A stretch of 64,000 bases of DNA from Terribium retamae (GTDB taxonomy: Bacteria > Pseudomonadota > Alphaproteobacteria > Rhizobiales > Rhizobiaceae): the NCBI RefSeq assembly GCF_022347545.1, contig NZ_JAKREW010000032.1:1-64000 (forward strand), read 5' to 3'. A program made the position numbers and the translations under genes. Shown here in pieces: positions 17,792-26,971 of this stretch (position 1 is its first letter; each line of letters opens with the position of its first letter). A model generated the notes under the pieces. That model was given only the letters and a program-made list of their open reading frames with translations, was not told the DNA's origin and did not search any database.

Positions 17792-18184
17792 TCATCTGCT
17801 GGCGACAAAGTAGAAGACTTGCTCTTCGAACCTTTGCATCGTGATGTCACCGCTGATCAATTTTACCAGTTCTTGGGCAATCTCTTCCGAATCCCAAGTA
17901 ATTTCGTAGCCATTCAAGGCCATAAACATCATTCCGGCCGTCCACCCAGTGCGCTTGTTACCTTGCTCAAACGGATGGTTGCGCGCGATCGCGACAATGA
18001 GAATGACGGCGAGCCGCAAAACATCGATCTCGCCATTGTAGAGGTAATGGTTGATTGGACTGGCAACCGCGCTTTCAAGCAAATCCCGACTGAGGAGCTG
18101 ATAAGGCTCTCCAGTTGCTGTCACCTCATCCCGATTTATCTTTATAACTTCCTCTGCGGGAAGCCACACAGGCTCACTTTGCAA
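17792..18184 (-). CDS. doc: Doc-type (death-on-curing) toxin of the Fic superfamily
   Basis: A 130-residue Fic/Doc protein with active-site motif HPFEQGNKRTG near residue 70, the Doc variant (H-x-F-x-x-G-N-K-R). Other family features are LLSRDLLESAVASPINHYLY and the C-terminal FVASR. Doc phosphorylates EF-Tu and blocks translation. TTG 18184 is preferred because relatives have EPVW a few residues after Met; GTG 18169 is possible. The TTG start overlaps the small upstream gene by 11 bases, as in toxin-antitoxin operons. Confidence 0.8.
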   Translation of the reverse strand: MQSEPVWLPAEEVIKINRDEVTATGEPYQLLSRDLLESAVASPINHYLYNGEIDVLRLAVILIVAIARNHPFEQGNKRTGWTAGMMFMALNGYEITWDSEEIAQELVKLISGDITMQRFEEQVFYFVASR

Positions 18185-18320
18185 GTTCCGCCCGGATCTT
18201 GGGGAACTTACTCATGATTTCCGCGCGCAATGCGTTCATGTCCACCGGCCCCTTGGGGGGACGTGGGGGAAACTGTACTGGGTCACTTTTGACGACTGGA
18301 ACTGCAAAACGATTAATCAT
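18174..18320 (-). CDS. Putative 48-residue antitoxin of the Doc toxin
   Basis: ATG 18320, preceded by GAGGGAGACGG, encodes 48 residues with a Pro-rich middle (FPPRPPKGPVD) and a basic helix (LRAEIMSKFPKIRAELAK). It overlaps the toxin start. It does not look like Phd, AbrB or ribbon-helix-helix antitoxins, so both the antitoxin role and fold are inferred from position. Confidence 0.6.
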   Translation of the reverse strand: MINRFAVPVVKSDPVQFPPRPPKGPVDMNALRAEIMSKFPKIRAELAK

Positions 18321-18470
18321 GACACCCGTCTCCCTCAACTTGGAGGGTGGTCTAATAATCGTAAATCATCCCGACGGTTGCAACACCTCGGCGCAAAAAA
18401 TATTTATCGTTTCTCACTTAACCAGCCCCGACGAACAGCGCGCGATCAAAGTGCGAAGTTGCTCTGGCCC

Positions 18471-20483
18471 CTACCTCCCCCGCCAGACCTGCGTGCGCGA
18501 GAGCAGGACGCGCGAGACGGCGGCGTGGATCAAGCGGGCGGCGATGTTAGTGTAGAAGATCATCATGCCCATGGCGGCCGCCGGCGCGACGTCGCCGGCA
18601 TCGTCCATGTTGAGCACGGCCACCGAGGCCAGCTGCGTCTGCGTCGAATAGAGGAACACCACGGCCGAAACCGTCGTCATGGCATTGACGAACAGGTAGA
18701 TCGAGATGTCGAGGATCGCCGGCAGGCAGACCGGCAGCGTGACGCGGAAGAACAGCTTGTGGAAGGGCTGCTTCAGCGAAGCCGCCACCGGCTCGAACTC
18801 GCGGTCCATCTGCTTCAGCGCCGTCAGCGCGGTGAGGTGCGATACGGTGTAGAAATGGGTGATCGTGCAGATCACCAGAATGGCCATCGAGCCATAGAGC
18901 GCGTGCAGCGGGTTGGCGGGATTGTTGAAGAAGAAGATGTAGGCAAGGCCGAGCACCATGCCCGGCACCGCCATGGGCAGCATGGCGAGGAACTGGAACA
19001 GTGAGCGGCCGGCGCGGAAGCCGTCGCTCTTCTCCACCATATAGGCGCCGGTGAAGACGATGATGGTGCCGAAGACGGCGGTCAGCAGCGCCATCTCGAT
19101 GGAATTGTAATAGGAGGCCCAGCCGCCGCCATCCATCAGGTCGAAGCGGAAATTCTTCAGGCTCGGCGTCAGGTCATAGGGCCAGAATTTCACCATCGCT
19201 GCCAGCTGGCACACGCCGATCATGGTCAGGATGAAAGCCGCGATCAGCGTACAATAGGCAAAGCAGCCCCAGTCGAATCCCGGGTTCGGCTTCGGCTCGT
19301 AGGGCACGGAGCGCGCCGACAGGAGCGCCACCTGTTTCTTCTGGATGATCCGGTCGACGAAGAAGGCGGCAATCGCCGGGATGATGAGCAGCACCGACAC
19401 CACCGCCCCCATCTCGAAGTTCTGCTGGCCGATGACCTGCTTGTAGATGTCGACGGCCAGCATGTTGTACTGGCCGCCGATGACCTTGGGCAGGCCGAAA
19501 TCGGTGATGACCATGGTGAAGACGACAAAGGCGGCCGAGATGACGCCGTAACGCGCGCCGGGCACCGTCACCGTCCAGAAGGTACGCCATTTCGAGGCGC
19601 GCAAGGCGGCGGCGGCCTCGTAATGGCGGGCGTCGGCGACGCTGAGCGAGGTCGAGATGATGAGCAGCGCATGCGGCAGCGTGAAGAAGACGGAGCCGAT
19701 GACGATGCCGATCGGCCCGTAGATCGAATGGCCCATCATCCAGCCTTTCAAGAGGCCCTGGTTGCCGAACAGATAGACGAGCGCGATGCCGGGCAGCAGC
19801 GACGGCACCAGGATCGGCACCGTCATGACCAGCCGGAACAGACCCTTGAAGCGCATGCGGCTACGGTTCAGCGCATAGGCCAGGCCGAAGGCGATGGCGA
19901 TGACCAGCACGGTGCTGATCGCTCCCATCAGCACCGAGTTCCAGATCGCCTGCGCCAGCGAGGGCGTCGAGAAATAAGCGACGAAATTGTCGAAGCCGAC
20001 GCTGCGGCCGGGACGCAGCACGACGCGGCGGAAGGTGTTGGAATCGACCTCCACCCAGTCGGTGCCGCGCTTCAGATCCGACCCGACCAGGAAGGCTGCA
20101 TCATTTGTCGTGCCGCGGATGCGGTATTTGACCGGGCTGCGGAAACTGAAATCCTCATAGAGCTTGGTCAGCGACAGCCGCCCATCGGAGCCGGTGTCGA
20201 GCTCTGCGTCGGTGATCGCCTTGGCGTCGGCATTGAGCGCGGCCACCGTGCGCGCCGGGCCGAAAGCGGTGCCGCTGTCGTCGCTGCGCTGGATCTCGAA
20301 GGCGTTGAGGTCGAAGCGATAGGTCGACATCGACTTCGACAGAAGCACATAGAGCGGGGCGGCAAGCGCCAGCACGAGATAGAGCGCGATGACCAGCATC
20401 AGCCCGCGCCTGACGACATCGTCCGACGACAGCTGCAGGCGCGGCGCGCGGCCGGCGGGAAGGGCTGAGACGACCGCGCTCAT
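18471..20483 (-). CDS. ABC transporter double permease, probable 2-aminoethylphosphonate importer
   Basis: A 670-residue protein with two fused binding-protein-dependent permease domains, about 12 helices. Each half has an EAA-like loop (YEAAAALRASKWRTF; EFEPVAASLKQP). A long periplasmic insert follows the first helix. Fused permeases like this are typical of the putative AEP transporters near phnW. It starts one base after the ATPase stop. Confidence 0.8.
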   Translation of the reverse strand: MSAVVSALPAGRAPRLQLSSDDVVRRGLMLVIALYLVLALAAPLYVLLSKSMSTYRFDLNAFEIQRSDDSGTAFGPARTVAALNADAKAITDAELDTGSDGRLSLTKLYEDFSFRSPVKYRIRGTTNDAAFLVGSDLKRGTDWVEVDSNTFRRVVLRPGRSVGFDNFVAYFSTPSLAQAIWNSVLMGAISTVLVIAIAFGLAYALNRSRMRFKGLFRLVMTVPILVPSLLPGIALVYLFGNQGLLKGWMMGHSIYGPIGIVIGSVFFTLPHALLIISTSLSVADARHYEAAAALRASKWRTFWTVTVPGARYGVISAAFVVFTMVITDFGLPKVIGGQYNMLAVDIYKQVIGQQNFEMGAVVSVLLIIPAIAAFFVDRIIQKKQVALLSARSVPYEPKPNPGFDWGCFAYCTLIAAFILTMIGVCQLAAMVKFWPYDLTPSLKNFRFDLMDGGGWASYYNSIEMALLTAVFGTIIVFTGAYMVEKSDGFRAGRSLFQFLAMLPMAVPGMVLGLAYIFFFNNPANPLHALYGSMAILVICTITHFYTVSHLTALTALKQMDREFEPVAASLKQPFHKLFFRVTLPVCLPAILDISIYLFVNAMTTVSAVVFLYSTQTQLASVAVLNMDDAGDVAPAAAMGMMIFYTNIAARLIHAAVSRVLLSRTQVWRGR

Positions 20484-20484
20484 C

Positions 20485-21651
20485 TCAAGCCGCCTTCGGG
20501 AAGACGAGCACGCGGTTCTGCGGCAGCTCGGCGCGCATGGCTCCACCCTTTTCTATCCCCAGGCGGCGGACGGCGTTGATGGAGAAATCGGCAATCAGCA
20601 CGCGTTCGCCGAGACGCGGCGACGACAGCCGGCAACGCCAGAAGCCGCCGAGGAATTCCATCTCCGTCACGGTGACGTCGATCAGGTTCTGCGGCGTCTT
20701 GATGTCTTCGCGCCCGTCCAGCGCATGGGGGATGATGTCGACGGGACGGATCACGGCGTTCACGTCGCTGCCGGCCGCCACCTCGCAGGATGCGCAGGCC
20801 AGTTCCGTGCCGGCGAGCCCGACCGTGTCGTTCCGGATCATCCTTGCCGGGAATTGGTTGGTCTCGCCGATGAAGTCGGCCACGAACAGCGTGCTTGGAT
20901 GGCGATAGATCTCGGTCGGCGTGCCGATCTGCTCGATAACGCCGTGGTTCATCACCACGATGCGGTCGGCCATCGAGAGCGCTTCCTCCTGGTCATGCGT
21001 GACCATGATGGTGGTGACGCCGAGCTTGCGCTGCAACTCCTTGATCTCGTGGCGCAGATGAACGCGCACCTTGGCGTCGAGCGCCGACAGCGGCTCGTCA
21101 AGCAGAAGCAGGCCCGGCGAAACCGCCATGGCGCGGGCGAGCGCGATGCGCTGCTGCTGACCGCCGGAAAGCTGGGCCGGATATTTCTTCGCCTGTTCCG
21201 AAAGGCCGACCAGAGCGAGCAGCTCCGCGACGCGCGCCTGTATCTCCTGTTTCGGTCGCCGGGCATTCTCCAGCCCGAAGGCGATGTTCTTCTCGATCGT
21301 CAGGTTGGGGAACAACGCATAGGACTGGAAGACGATGCCGTAGTCGCGTTTCGACGGCGGCAGGCTGGAAATGTCCCTGCCCGCCTGGCGGATCGAACCG
21401 CGCGACTGCAAATCGAGGCCGGCAATGGCGCGCAGCAAGGTGGTCTTGCCGCAGCCGGAGGGGCCGAGGAAGCAGACGAACTCGCCTTCGCGGATATCCA
21501 GCGAGACGCCCTTAAGCGCCACGAAGTCGCCGAACACCTTCCACAGCTGATCGATGACCAGATAGCCCGGCTTGGGGGCAGCTTGCGGCTCGAAGTGCAT
21601 CGGAGCGGCGGCCGCTCCGGTGACGGTCTCATGTTTCATCTCGCGGCCCAT
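20485..21651 (-). CDS. ABC transporter ATP-binding protein, probable 2-aminoethylphosphonate importer
   Basis: A 388-residue ATPase: Walker A GPSGCGKTT, signature LSGGQQQR, Walker B LLLLDEP, H-loop THDQEEA. A C-terminal TOBE-like region (about residues 280-385) is typical of the polyamine/iron/phosphonate group. It lies between the binding-protein and permease genes. Confidence 0.85.
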   Translation of the reverse strand: MGREMKHETVTGAAAAPMHFEPQAAPKPGYLVIDQLWKVFGDFVALKGVSLDIREGEFVCFLGPSGCGKTTLLRAIAGLDLQSRGSIRQAGRDISSLPPSKRDYGIVFQSYALFPNLTIEKNIAFGLENARRPKQEIQARVAELLALVGLSEQAKKYPAQLSGGQQQRIALARAMAVSPGLLLLDEPLSALDAKVRVHLRHEIKELQRKLGVTTIMVTHDQEEALSMADRIVVMNHGVIEQIGTPTEIYRHPSTLFVADFIGETNQFPARMIRNDTVGLAGTELACASCEVAAGSDVNAVIRPVDIIPHALDGREDIKTPQNLIDVTVTEMEFLGGFWRCRLSSPRLGERVLIADFSINAVRRLGIEKGGAMRAELPQNRVLVFPKAA

Positions 21652-21705
21652 GTCTCGTGTTCAAGCAGAACAGGCGCCGCTGTTGGCGGCGCCCGGCTGG
21701 AATGC

Positions 21706-22728
21706 TCAGCTCTTCGGCTCGGACTTGGCGTCGTAGCGCTTTGCCCATTCGGCCAGCACCGCCTTGCGGTTGTTGGCAGCCCACTCGAAATCGTTCTTGA
21801 TCATACGGTCGGCGACATTGGCGGGCAGATGTTCCACCGGCTTGGCGATGCCGGGATAGGCCAGTACGGCGTAACCCTGGTTGTACATCTCGTTTGCCTC
21901 TTTCGAGACCGAGAAGTCGACCAGCTTCTTGGCGGCTTCGAGATTGGCGGTGCCTGCAACGATGGCGGTGGCCTCGGCTTCCCAGCCGGAGCCTTCCTCG
22001 GGGAAGATGATGTCGATCGGCGCGCCGGCCGCCTTGGCCTTGGCGCCGGGGAACTCGAACGAGATGCCGATCACCGTCTCGCCTGCGCCGGCCATCTTGC
22101 AGGGCTTGGAACCCGAATGGGTGTAGGCGGAGATGTTCTGGTGCAGGCCATCCATGAAAGCCCAGGCATCCTTCTCGCCGAACATCTGCAGCCAGGCCGA
22201 GACATCGAGGAAGCCGGTGCCCGAGGAATTCGGGTTCGGCATCACGACATGGCCCTTGTATTCGGGCTTGGTCAGGTCCTTCCAGCTCTTGGGGGCGGCG
22301 ATGCCGAGCTTCTTGGCTTCCACCGTGTTGAAGCAGATGGCGGCGACATAAGCGTCCATGCCGGTCCAGGACGGCGGATTGGCGCTGTCGACGAACCGCT
22401 TGTCGAGTTTGTCAACGCCGGCCGGTGCATAAGGCTCCAGCATGCCTTCGCTCTTCAGCAACAGCAGCGAAGTCGCCGCCAGGCCCCAGACGACATCGGC
22501 CTGCGGATTGTCCTTCTCGGCGAGCAGCTTGGCCGTCATCACCCCGGTGGAGTCACGAACCCAGTTGATCTTGATGTCGGGATAGGCCTTCTCGAAAGTC
22601 GCCTTGTAGCGGTCGAGGTCGACGGCCTCGATGGCGGTGTAGACCGTCAGGTTGGTTTCGGCGATCGCGGTCGAGGCAACAAAGGTCACGGCAAGTGCGG
22701 CTAGCACGGATGCTGGACGAAATTTCAT
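21706..22728 (-). CDS. Periplasmic binding protein, probable 2-aminoethylphosphonate importer
   Basis: A 340-residue solute-binding protein with a signal peptide ending STAIAE. NLTVYTAIEAVDLDRYKATF, WVRDSTGVMTAKLLAEKDNP and MPNPNSSGTGFLDVSAWLQM match the putative AEP-binding family related to iron(III)-binding proteins. The nearby phnWAY genes support the ligand. First gene of the importer operon. Confidence 0.8.
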   Translation of the reverse strand: MKFRPASVLAALAVTFVASTAIAETNLTVYTAIEAVDLDRYKATFEKAYPDIKINWVRDSTGVMTAKLLAEKDNPQADVVWGLAATSLLLLKSEGMLEPYAPAGVDKLDKRFVDSANPPSWTGMDAYVAAICFNTVEAKKLGIAAPKSWKDLTKPEYKGHVVMPNPNSSGTGFLDVSAWLQMFGEKDAWAFMDGLHQNISAYTHSGSKPCKMAGAGETVIGISFEFPGAKAKAAGAPIDIIFPEEGSGWEAEATAIVAGTANLEAAKKLVDFSVSKEANEMYNQGYAVLAYPGIAKPVEHLPANVADRMIKNDFEWAANNRKAVLAEWAKRYDAKSEPKS

Positions 22729-22857
22729 GGCTTGGATTCCCCATCTGGTGGCACATTCTTCGATGCATTGGGACGCCGATTGCAAAATGTGCCGACCCAG
22801 AGAATGCCGGCACGCGTCGTCCATGAGTCACTGTAGAGGAGGCCAATACGATAAGGG

Positions 22858-22888
22858 AAATCTATTTATCCTATGGAGGAATAGATTT
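22858..22888. promoter_or_regulatory. Operator-like palindrome upstream of the AEP importer
   Basis: AAATCTATT (22858-22866) and AATAGATTT (22880-22888) are perfect inverted 9-base arms around a 13-base centre that also pairs TCC with GGA. It lies about 130 bases upstream of the binding-protein start. The ATCT...AGAT core fits LysR-type sites. Confidence 0.5.
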
Positions 22889-23042
22889 GATTGATGTTTG
22901 TCGTGAGGGTGTCACGAAGGGGTTTTGGGCTGATCTTGCCATGTGTTCCGGAGTGCGGATTTCCATGCGGCACCCCTCTCTTCGGGTCTGAAGCAGGAAG
23001 ACGTTACGAGTCGCTGCTAAAGGAGGCGCTCAACCGAACAAC

Positions 23043-23900
23043 CTATCCTCGCACCGCGCTCCGGAAGGCGGCCGAGAGTGCGGCAAGCGCTTCGCGGGAC
23101 CGGTCGTCCGTGACCCTTGAGTGAAGCAGAACCGGCAGGCGCGGCAGGTTGGGGAGGCCGAGCCTGGGGCCGACGTCGACCGCACCGAATGGCAGCATGC
23201 GGGGAGACAATGCCGCGACGCCCAACCCGGCCACGACAGCTGCCGAAACAGCCGAAACGCCACCGCCGACGAATATTTCCGTCCACGGCACGCCCGCCTC
23301 ATCGAGAAGCTGGCACGCCATGATACGCACGCCACAGGGCTCGGGCATCGTGGCAATCGGCAAGGGCTCACCCGCATGGTGCTGCCAGCTCGGCGATGCG
23401 AACCAGCCGAACTTCTCCTCGGCTATCACTTCCCCGTCGCTGCGCCCCGCATGCAGGCGAACGAGCACGGTATCGAGCTCGCGTCGGTCGAAGCTTTGAA
23501 GCAGGTCGCCCGACGACCCGATGCGGATTTCAATCAGCAGATGCGGATCCTGCGCGTTCATGCGCGCAATCAGCGCGGGAAGTTCCGGCCCCGCAACATG
23601 GTCGCTGATCCCTAGGGTGAGCCGCTGCCGGGCACCCGTGAATGCGGCCAGCGCCCGATCATGTGTCTCGACGAGTTTGCGTGCCTGTTCGAGGAAGCCG
23701 GCACCACGCGCCGAAAGCTGAACGGAGCGGGGCGTCCGTTCGACGAGCCGACAGCCCAGCCCGTCTTCGAGCCGTTTCAGCCTCAAGCTGACCGCCCCTT
23801 GCGTCGTGCGCATGGCCTCGGCCGCGCGGGTGAAGCTGCCAAGTTCGGCGATGCGGAGAAAGGCCCGGACGGCCTCGATGTCGAGGGTGGGGTTAGCCAT
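23043..23900 (-). CDS. LysR-family transcriptional regulator
   Basis: A 285-residue LysR protein with an N-terminal helix-turn-helix (FLRIAELGSFTRAAEAMRTT) and a short effector domain. It is divergent from a tautomerase gene, with a TATCA-c-TGATA palindrome at 23911-23921 in the gap. It probably regulates that neighbour; a role in the adjacent AEP genes is also possible. Confidence 0.8.
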   Translation of the reverse strand: MANPTLDIEAVRAFLRIAELGSFTRAAEAMRTTQGAVSLRLKRLEDGLGCRLVERTPRSVQLSARGAGFLEQARKLVETHDRALAAFTGARQRLTLGISDHVAGPELPALIARMNAQDPHLLIEIRIGSSGDLLQSFDRRELDTVLVRLHAGRSDGEVIAEEKFGWFASPSWQHHAGEPLPIATMPEPCGVRIMACQLLDEAGVPWTEIFVGGGVSAVSAAVVAGLGVAALSPRMLPFGAVDVGPRLGLPNLPRLPVLLHSRVTDDRSREALAALSAAFRSAVRG

Positions 23901-23992
23901 TTCAGATCATTATCACTGATATTCAAATCCATACATATGAAAATAGATCCATGGCGGTTAGCGTTCGTCCACAGGATGGAAAGGAACCCGCG

Positions 23993-24370
23993 ATGCCGCT
24001 TCTCCACATCTCCTTGCGCGCCGGAAAGCCGGAAGCCCACCGGCAGGCGATCTTCGACAGCCTCTACCGCGCTATGCGCGATGCGCTCGCCGTTCCCGCG
24101 GACGACCAGTTCATGACCATCACGGAGCATGACGAAGCGAATTTCCGTTACGGCGCGGCCTTTGGCGTGGCCCGGAGCGGCGATCTGGTTTTCATCCAGA
24201 TGACCGTGTTCAACACGCGCACCGTGGAACAGAAAAAGGCGTTCTTCCGGCGGGCCACGGAATTGCTGGGGGAAAGCCCCGGCATCCGGCCAGAGGATGT
24301 GTTCATCAACATCATCGAATCCGCGAAGGAGAACTGGTCCGTCGGCCACGGCCTCGCGCAATTCGCCTGA
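23993..24370 (+). CDS. Tautomerase-superfamily protein
   Basis: A 125-residue protein whose chosen start gives Met-Pro (MPLLHISLRAGKPEAHRQAI), leaving the catalytic N-terminal proline typical of 4-oxalocrotonate tautomerase relatives. AAAGGA lies eight bases upstream of ATG 23993. Substrate unknown. Confidence 0.75.
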   Translation: MPLLHISLRAGKPEAHRQAIFDSLYRAMRDALAVPADDQFMTITEHDEANFRYGAAFGVARSGDLVFIQMTVFNTRTVEQKKAFFRRATELLGESPGIRPEDVFINIIESAKENWSVGHGLAQFA

Positions 24371-24415
24371 GCAGCATGCCGGCCCCCACAAAAAGGGGAT
24401 AAGGCGCAGGGGATT

Positions 24416-25531
24416 CTAGCCGAACAGCTCCGCCACCGTCTCCTCGCCAAGGGCGAAGCCGGTGCTGGCGCCGGTGCCGGAGGTGACCATGACCAGCCTT
24501 ATGTCTTCATGCGGGGCGTCGCGGAAGGCAGCATGGCGGGCGGAGGAATAGGTGCCGGTCCAGCGCGCCGTCACAGTCCGCTGGGCAGCTGGAAACAGCC
24601 GGGCGAATTCACGCAGGATGAGCCGGTCGACTTCTTCCGAGCCGAAAGGATCGGGCGTGGTGCCGTAGTGGTGGGAATCGCCGATGACCAGCGAACCGTC
24701 GGCACTCTGGGTGACGATCAGGTGGACGCCGTTGGCGAGTTCGTCGGCCTGCTCGCTTTCGAGCCGGCGACGCAGTGCTGCCGCCTCGGGCAGCAAGGCA
24801 TAACCTTCGTACCGCAGCAGGCTGAGGTCGGAGACCAGCGCGGCGCCAAGCTGAAAACCGGGATCGGCGAGGCGCAGCATCTGCAGCTTGCAGCGGCGCA
24901 CCCCATATTGGCCTATACGTTCGGGAAAGAGGCTGGTCAGGTCGTCGCCAGGACATACAGCCACTTTGACGGCATGGACCGGACCAGCGCTGGTCACGAC
25001 CCTGCCGGGTTCAATGGCGGTGACGGCGACACCGAAACGGAATTCGACTCCCATCTGTTCGGCCAGGAACGCGGTCAGCTTCGGCAGCACCTCGCAGGAT
25101 TCCACGCGCAGCTCATGCGGACTGTAGAGACCACCGGCAATCTCGGCGCCATGCAAGGCCGGCAGGCGTGCCGTGACATCGGCCGGCGACAGCAACGCGC
25201 AATCGTCGCCGTCCGGCGTTGCCGCGAAAGCCTGCAGCACGGAAAGCGCTTCGGGCCGGCGGGCGACGACAAGCTTGCCGCGATGCAGGACGTCGAGCCC
25301 GGCCTCCGCGGCAAGATCGAGCCAGATGGCGCGGCTGCGTTCGGCACGGCTGCGCGAGATGCCGGGCTCCTGCCCGCTGACCACGACCAGCCCGAAATTG
25401 CGGATCGAAGCGCCGTTCGCCTGGGCATCACGGTCGATAACCACCACACGCAGGCCCCTCCGCGCTGCGGCGAGCGCATGGGCGAGCCCCACTATGCCGG
25501 CCCCGACCACCGCCAAATCATACTGCGCCAC
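24416..25531 (-). CDS. FAD-dependent oxidoreductase of a phosphonate-linked family
   Basis: A 371-residue DAO-type flavoprotein: N-terminal LAVVGAGIVGLAHALAAARR, then GASIRNFGLVVVSGQ. It resembles the family recurrent in AEP operons (TIGR03364; PbfC/PbfD type), proposed to oxidise N-methylated AEP. It is the last gene of the phnW operon, 33 bases after the PLP enzyme. The exact substrate is inferred. Confidence 0.7.
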   Translation of the reverse strand: MAQYDLAVVGAGIVGLAHALAAARRGLRVVVIDRDAQANGASIRNFGLVVVSGQEPGISRSRAERSRAIWLDLAAEAGLDVLHRGKLVVARRPEALSVLQAFAATPDGDDCALLSPADVTARLPALHGAEIAGGLYSPHELRVESCEVLPKLTAFLAEQMGVEFRFGVAVTAIEPGRVVTSAGPVHAVKVAVCPGDDLTSLFPERIGQYGVRRCKLQMLRLADPGFQLGAALVSDLSLLRYEGYALLPEAAALRRRLESEQADELANGVHLIVTQSADGSLVIGDSHHYGTTPDPFGSEEVDRLILREFARLFPAAQRTVTARWTGTYSSARHAAFRDAPHEDIRLVMVTSGTGASTGFALGEETVAELFG

Positions 25532-25564
25532 TGTCGTCTCCCGTTTCCCGCTTGTTGTTGCCGC

Positions 25565-26911
25565 CTATCCCGCCAGCACGGCACGCTCGACAATGGCAAG
25601 CGCGCGTTCGAGATCGGGGCGATCGATCACCAAAGGTGGCGAGAGCGTCAGGACATTGCCGGCGCTGATCTTGAAGCTCAGCCCCTCTTCCAGGCAGCGG
25701 TAATAGACACGCTCGGCGAGCTCGCGCGCCGGCCTGTAGCTGTCGCGATCCTCGACCAGTTCGACGCCCATCATCAGGCCACGGCCGCGCACCTCGCCGA
25801 CATGCGGCGAACGGCCGATCAGTTCGGCGAGCCGTCCCAACGCGTAGGCGCCGAGTTCCGCGGCACGCTCGGCCAGCCCTTCTTCCTCGATGATGGCGAT
25901 GGTGGTGAGCGCGGCGCGTGCCGTCACCGGGTTCTTCTCATGGGTGTAGTGGCCGATGGCGAAATCGCCCGCCACGTCGAGCGCGCGCCGGGCAATGACC
26001 GAGGCGATCGGCAGCACGCCGCCGCCCAGCGCCTTGCCCAGCACCACGATGTCGGGCGTGACATCGTCATGTTGATGCGAGAAGAACTTGCCGGTCTTGG
26101 CCAGCCCCGTCGGAATCTCGTCGAAGATCAGCAGCGTGCCATGGCGGTTGCAGGCTTCGCGCACCGTCTTCCAGAAACCGGGTGCCGGCACCAGCGGCGT
26201 CGCCCGCATCGGCTCGGCGATGACGGCGGCGAAGTCGCCTTCGCGGCCGAGCACATAGGAGATCATGTTCGCGCAGGCCTTGGCCGAGGCCTCGAGGCTG
26301 TCATGACCGTAGGCGCAGTTGCGGCTTGCCCAGGGCGCGACGTGTTCGGCACCCGTCATCAGCGGCCCGGCGATCTGCGAACGGAACGTCGCCTCGCCGC
26401 CGACGGATGCCGCGCCGAAACCGGCGCCGTGAAAAGCATCCCAGAAGGACAGCGTCTTGAAGCGGCCGGTGGCGGCGCGCGCGATCTTCAGCGCCACCTC
26501 GATGGCGTCGGACCCGCCCGTGGTGAACAGCACCTTGGACAAGTCCGCCGGCGCCAGCTGGCCGAGTTTTTCGGCGAGCTCGACAGCCGGCTCGTTGGCA
26601 AAGCGGCGCGGCGCGAAGGAGAGATCGTCGAGCTGCCGCTTGATCGCTTCGATCAGACGCGGATGCGCATAGCCGATATGATGGACGCTGTTGCCATGGA
26701 AATCCATGTAGCGCCGGCCGGCCAGGTCCTCGATCCAGATGCCCTCGGCTTTACGAATGGTCGACACGCAGGGACTGGACAGAGACTGGTGCAGAAAGGC
26801 GTCCGCGTCGCGCTGCAGCAGGTCGCGCGACGGGGCATGGTCCTGGCGCGCATCCCACTCCCTGCGGGCGGGCGCCTTGTTGGACTCCCCTTCGGTGTGC
26901 ACGATCGCCAT
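25565..26911 (-). CDS. pbfA: Class III aminotransferase-fold PLP enzyme, PbfA-like
   Basis: A 448-residue class III aminotransferase homologue. The PLP lysine is in VVLGKALGGGVLPI and the cofactor aspartate in LLIFDEIPTGLAKTGKFF. In AEP clusters that already have phnW, proteins of this type include PbfA, an ammonia-lyase turning (R)-1-hydroxy-2-aminoethylphosphonate into phosphonoacetaldehyde. The name rests on context plus family; a true transaminase cannot be excluded. ATG 26911 is preferred over 26926. Confidence 0.6.
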   Translation of the reverse strand: MAIVHTEGESNKAPARREWDARQDHAPSRDLLQRDADAFLHQSLSSPCVSTIRKAEGIWIEDLAGRRYMDFHGNSVHHIGYAHPRLIEAIKRQLDDLSFAPRRFANEPAVELAEKLGQLAPADLSKVLFTTGGSDAIEVALKIARAATGRFKTLSFWDAFHGAGFGAASVGGEATFRSQIAGPLMTGAEHVAPWASRNCAYGHDSLEASAKACANMISYVLGREGDFAAVIAEPMRATPLVPAPGFWKTVREACNRHGTLLIFDEIPTGLAKTGKFFSHQHDDVTPDIVVLGKALGGGVLPIASVIARRALDVAGDFAIGHYTHEKNPVTARAALTTIAIIEEEGLAERAAELGAYALGRLAELIGRSPHVGEVRGRGLMMGVELVEDRDSYRPARELAERVYYRCLEEGLSFKISAGNVLTLSPPLVIDRPDLERALAIVERAVLAG

Positions 26912-26971
26912 GGCAGCTTCTTCCATTGCAAGTTCGAGGGCAGGCAGGCGCGCTGCTACCCCTCGATCGCC

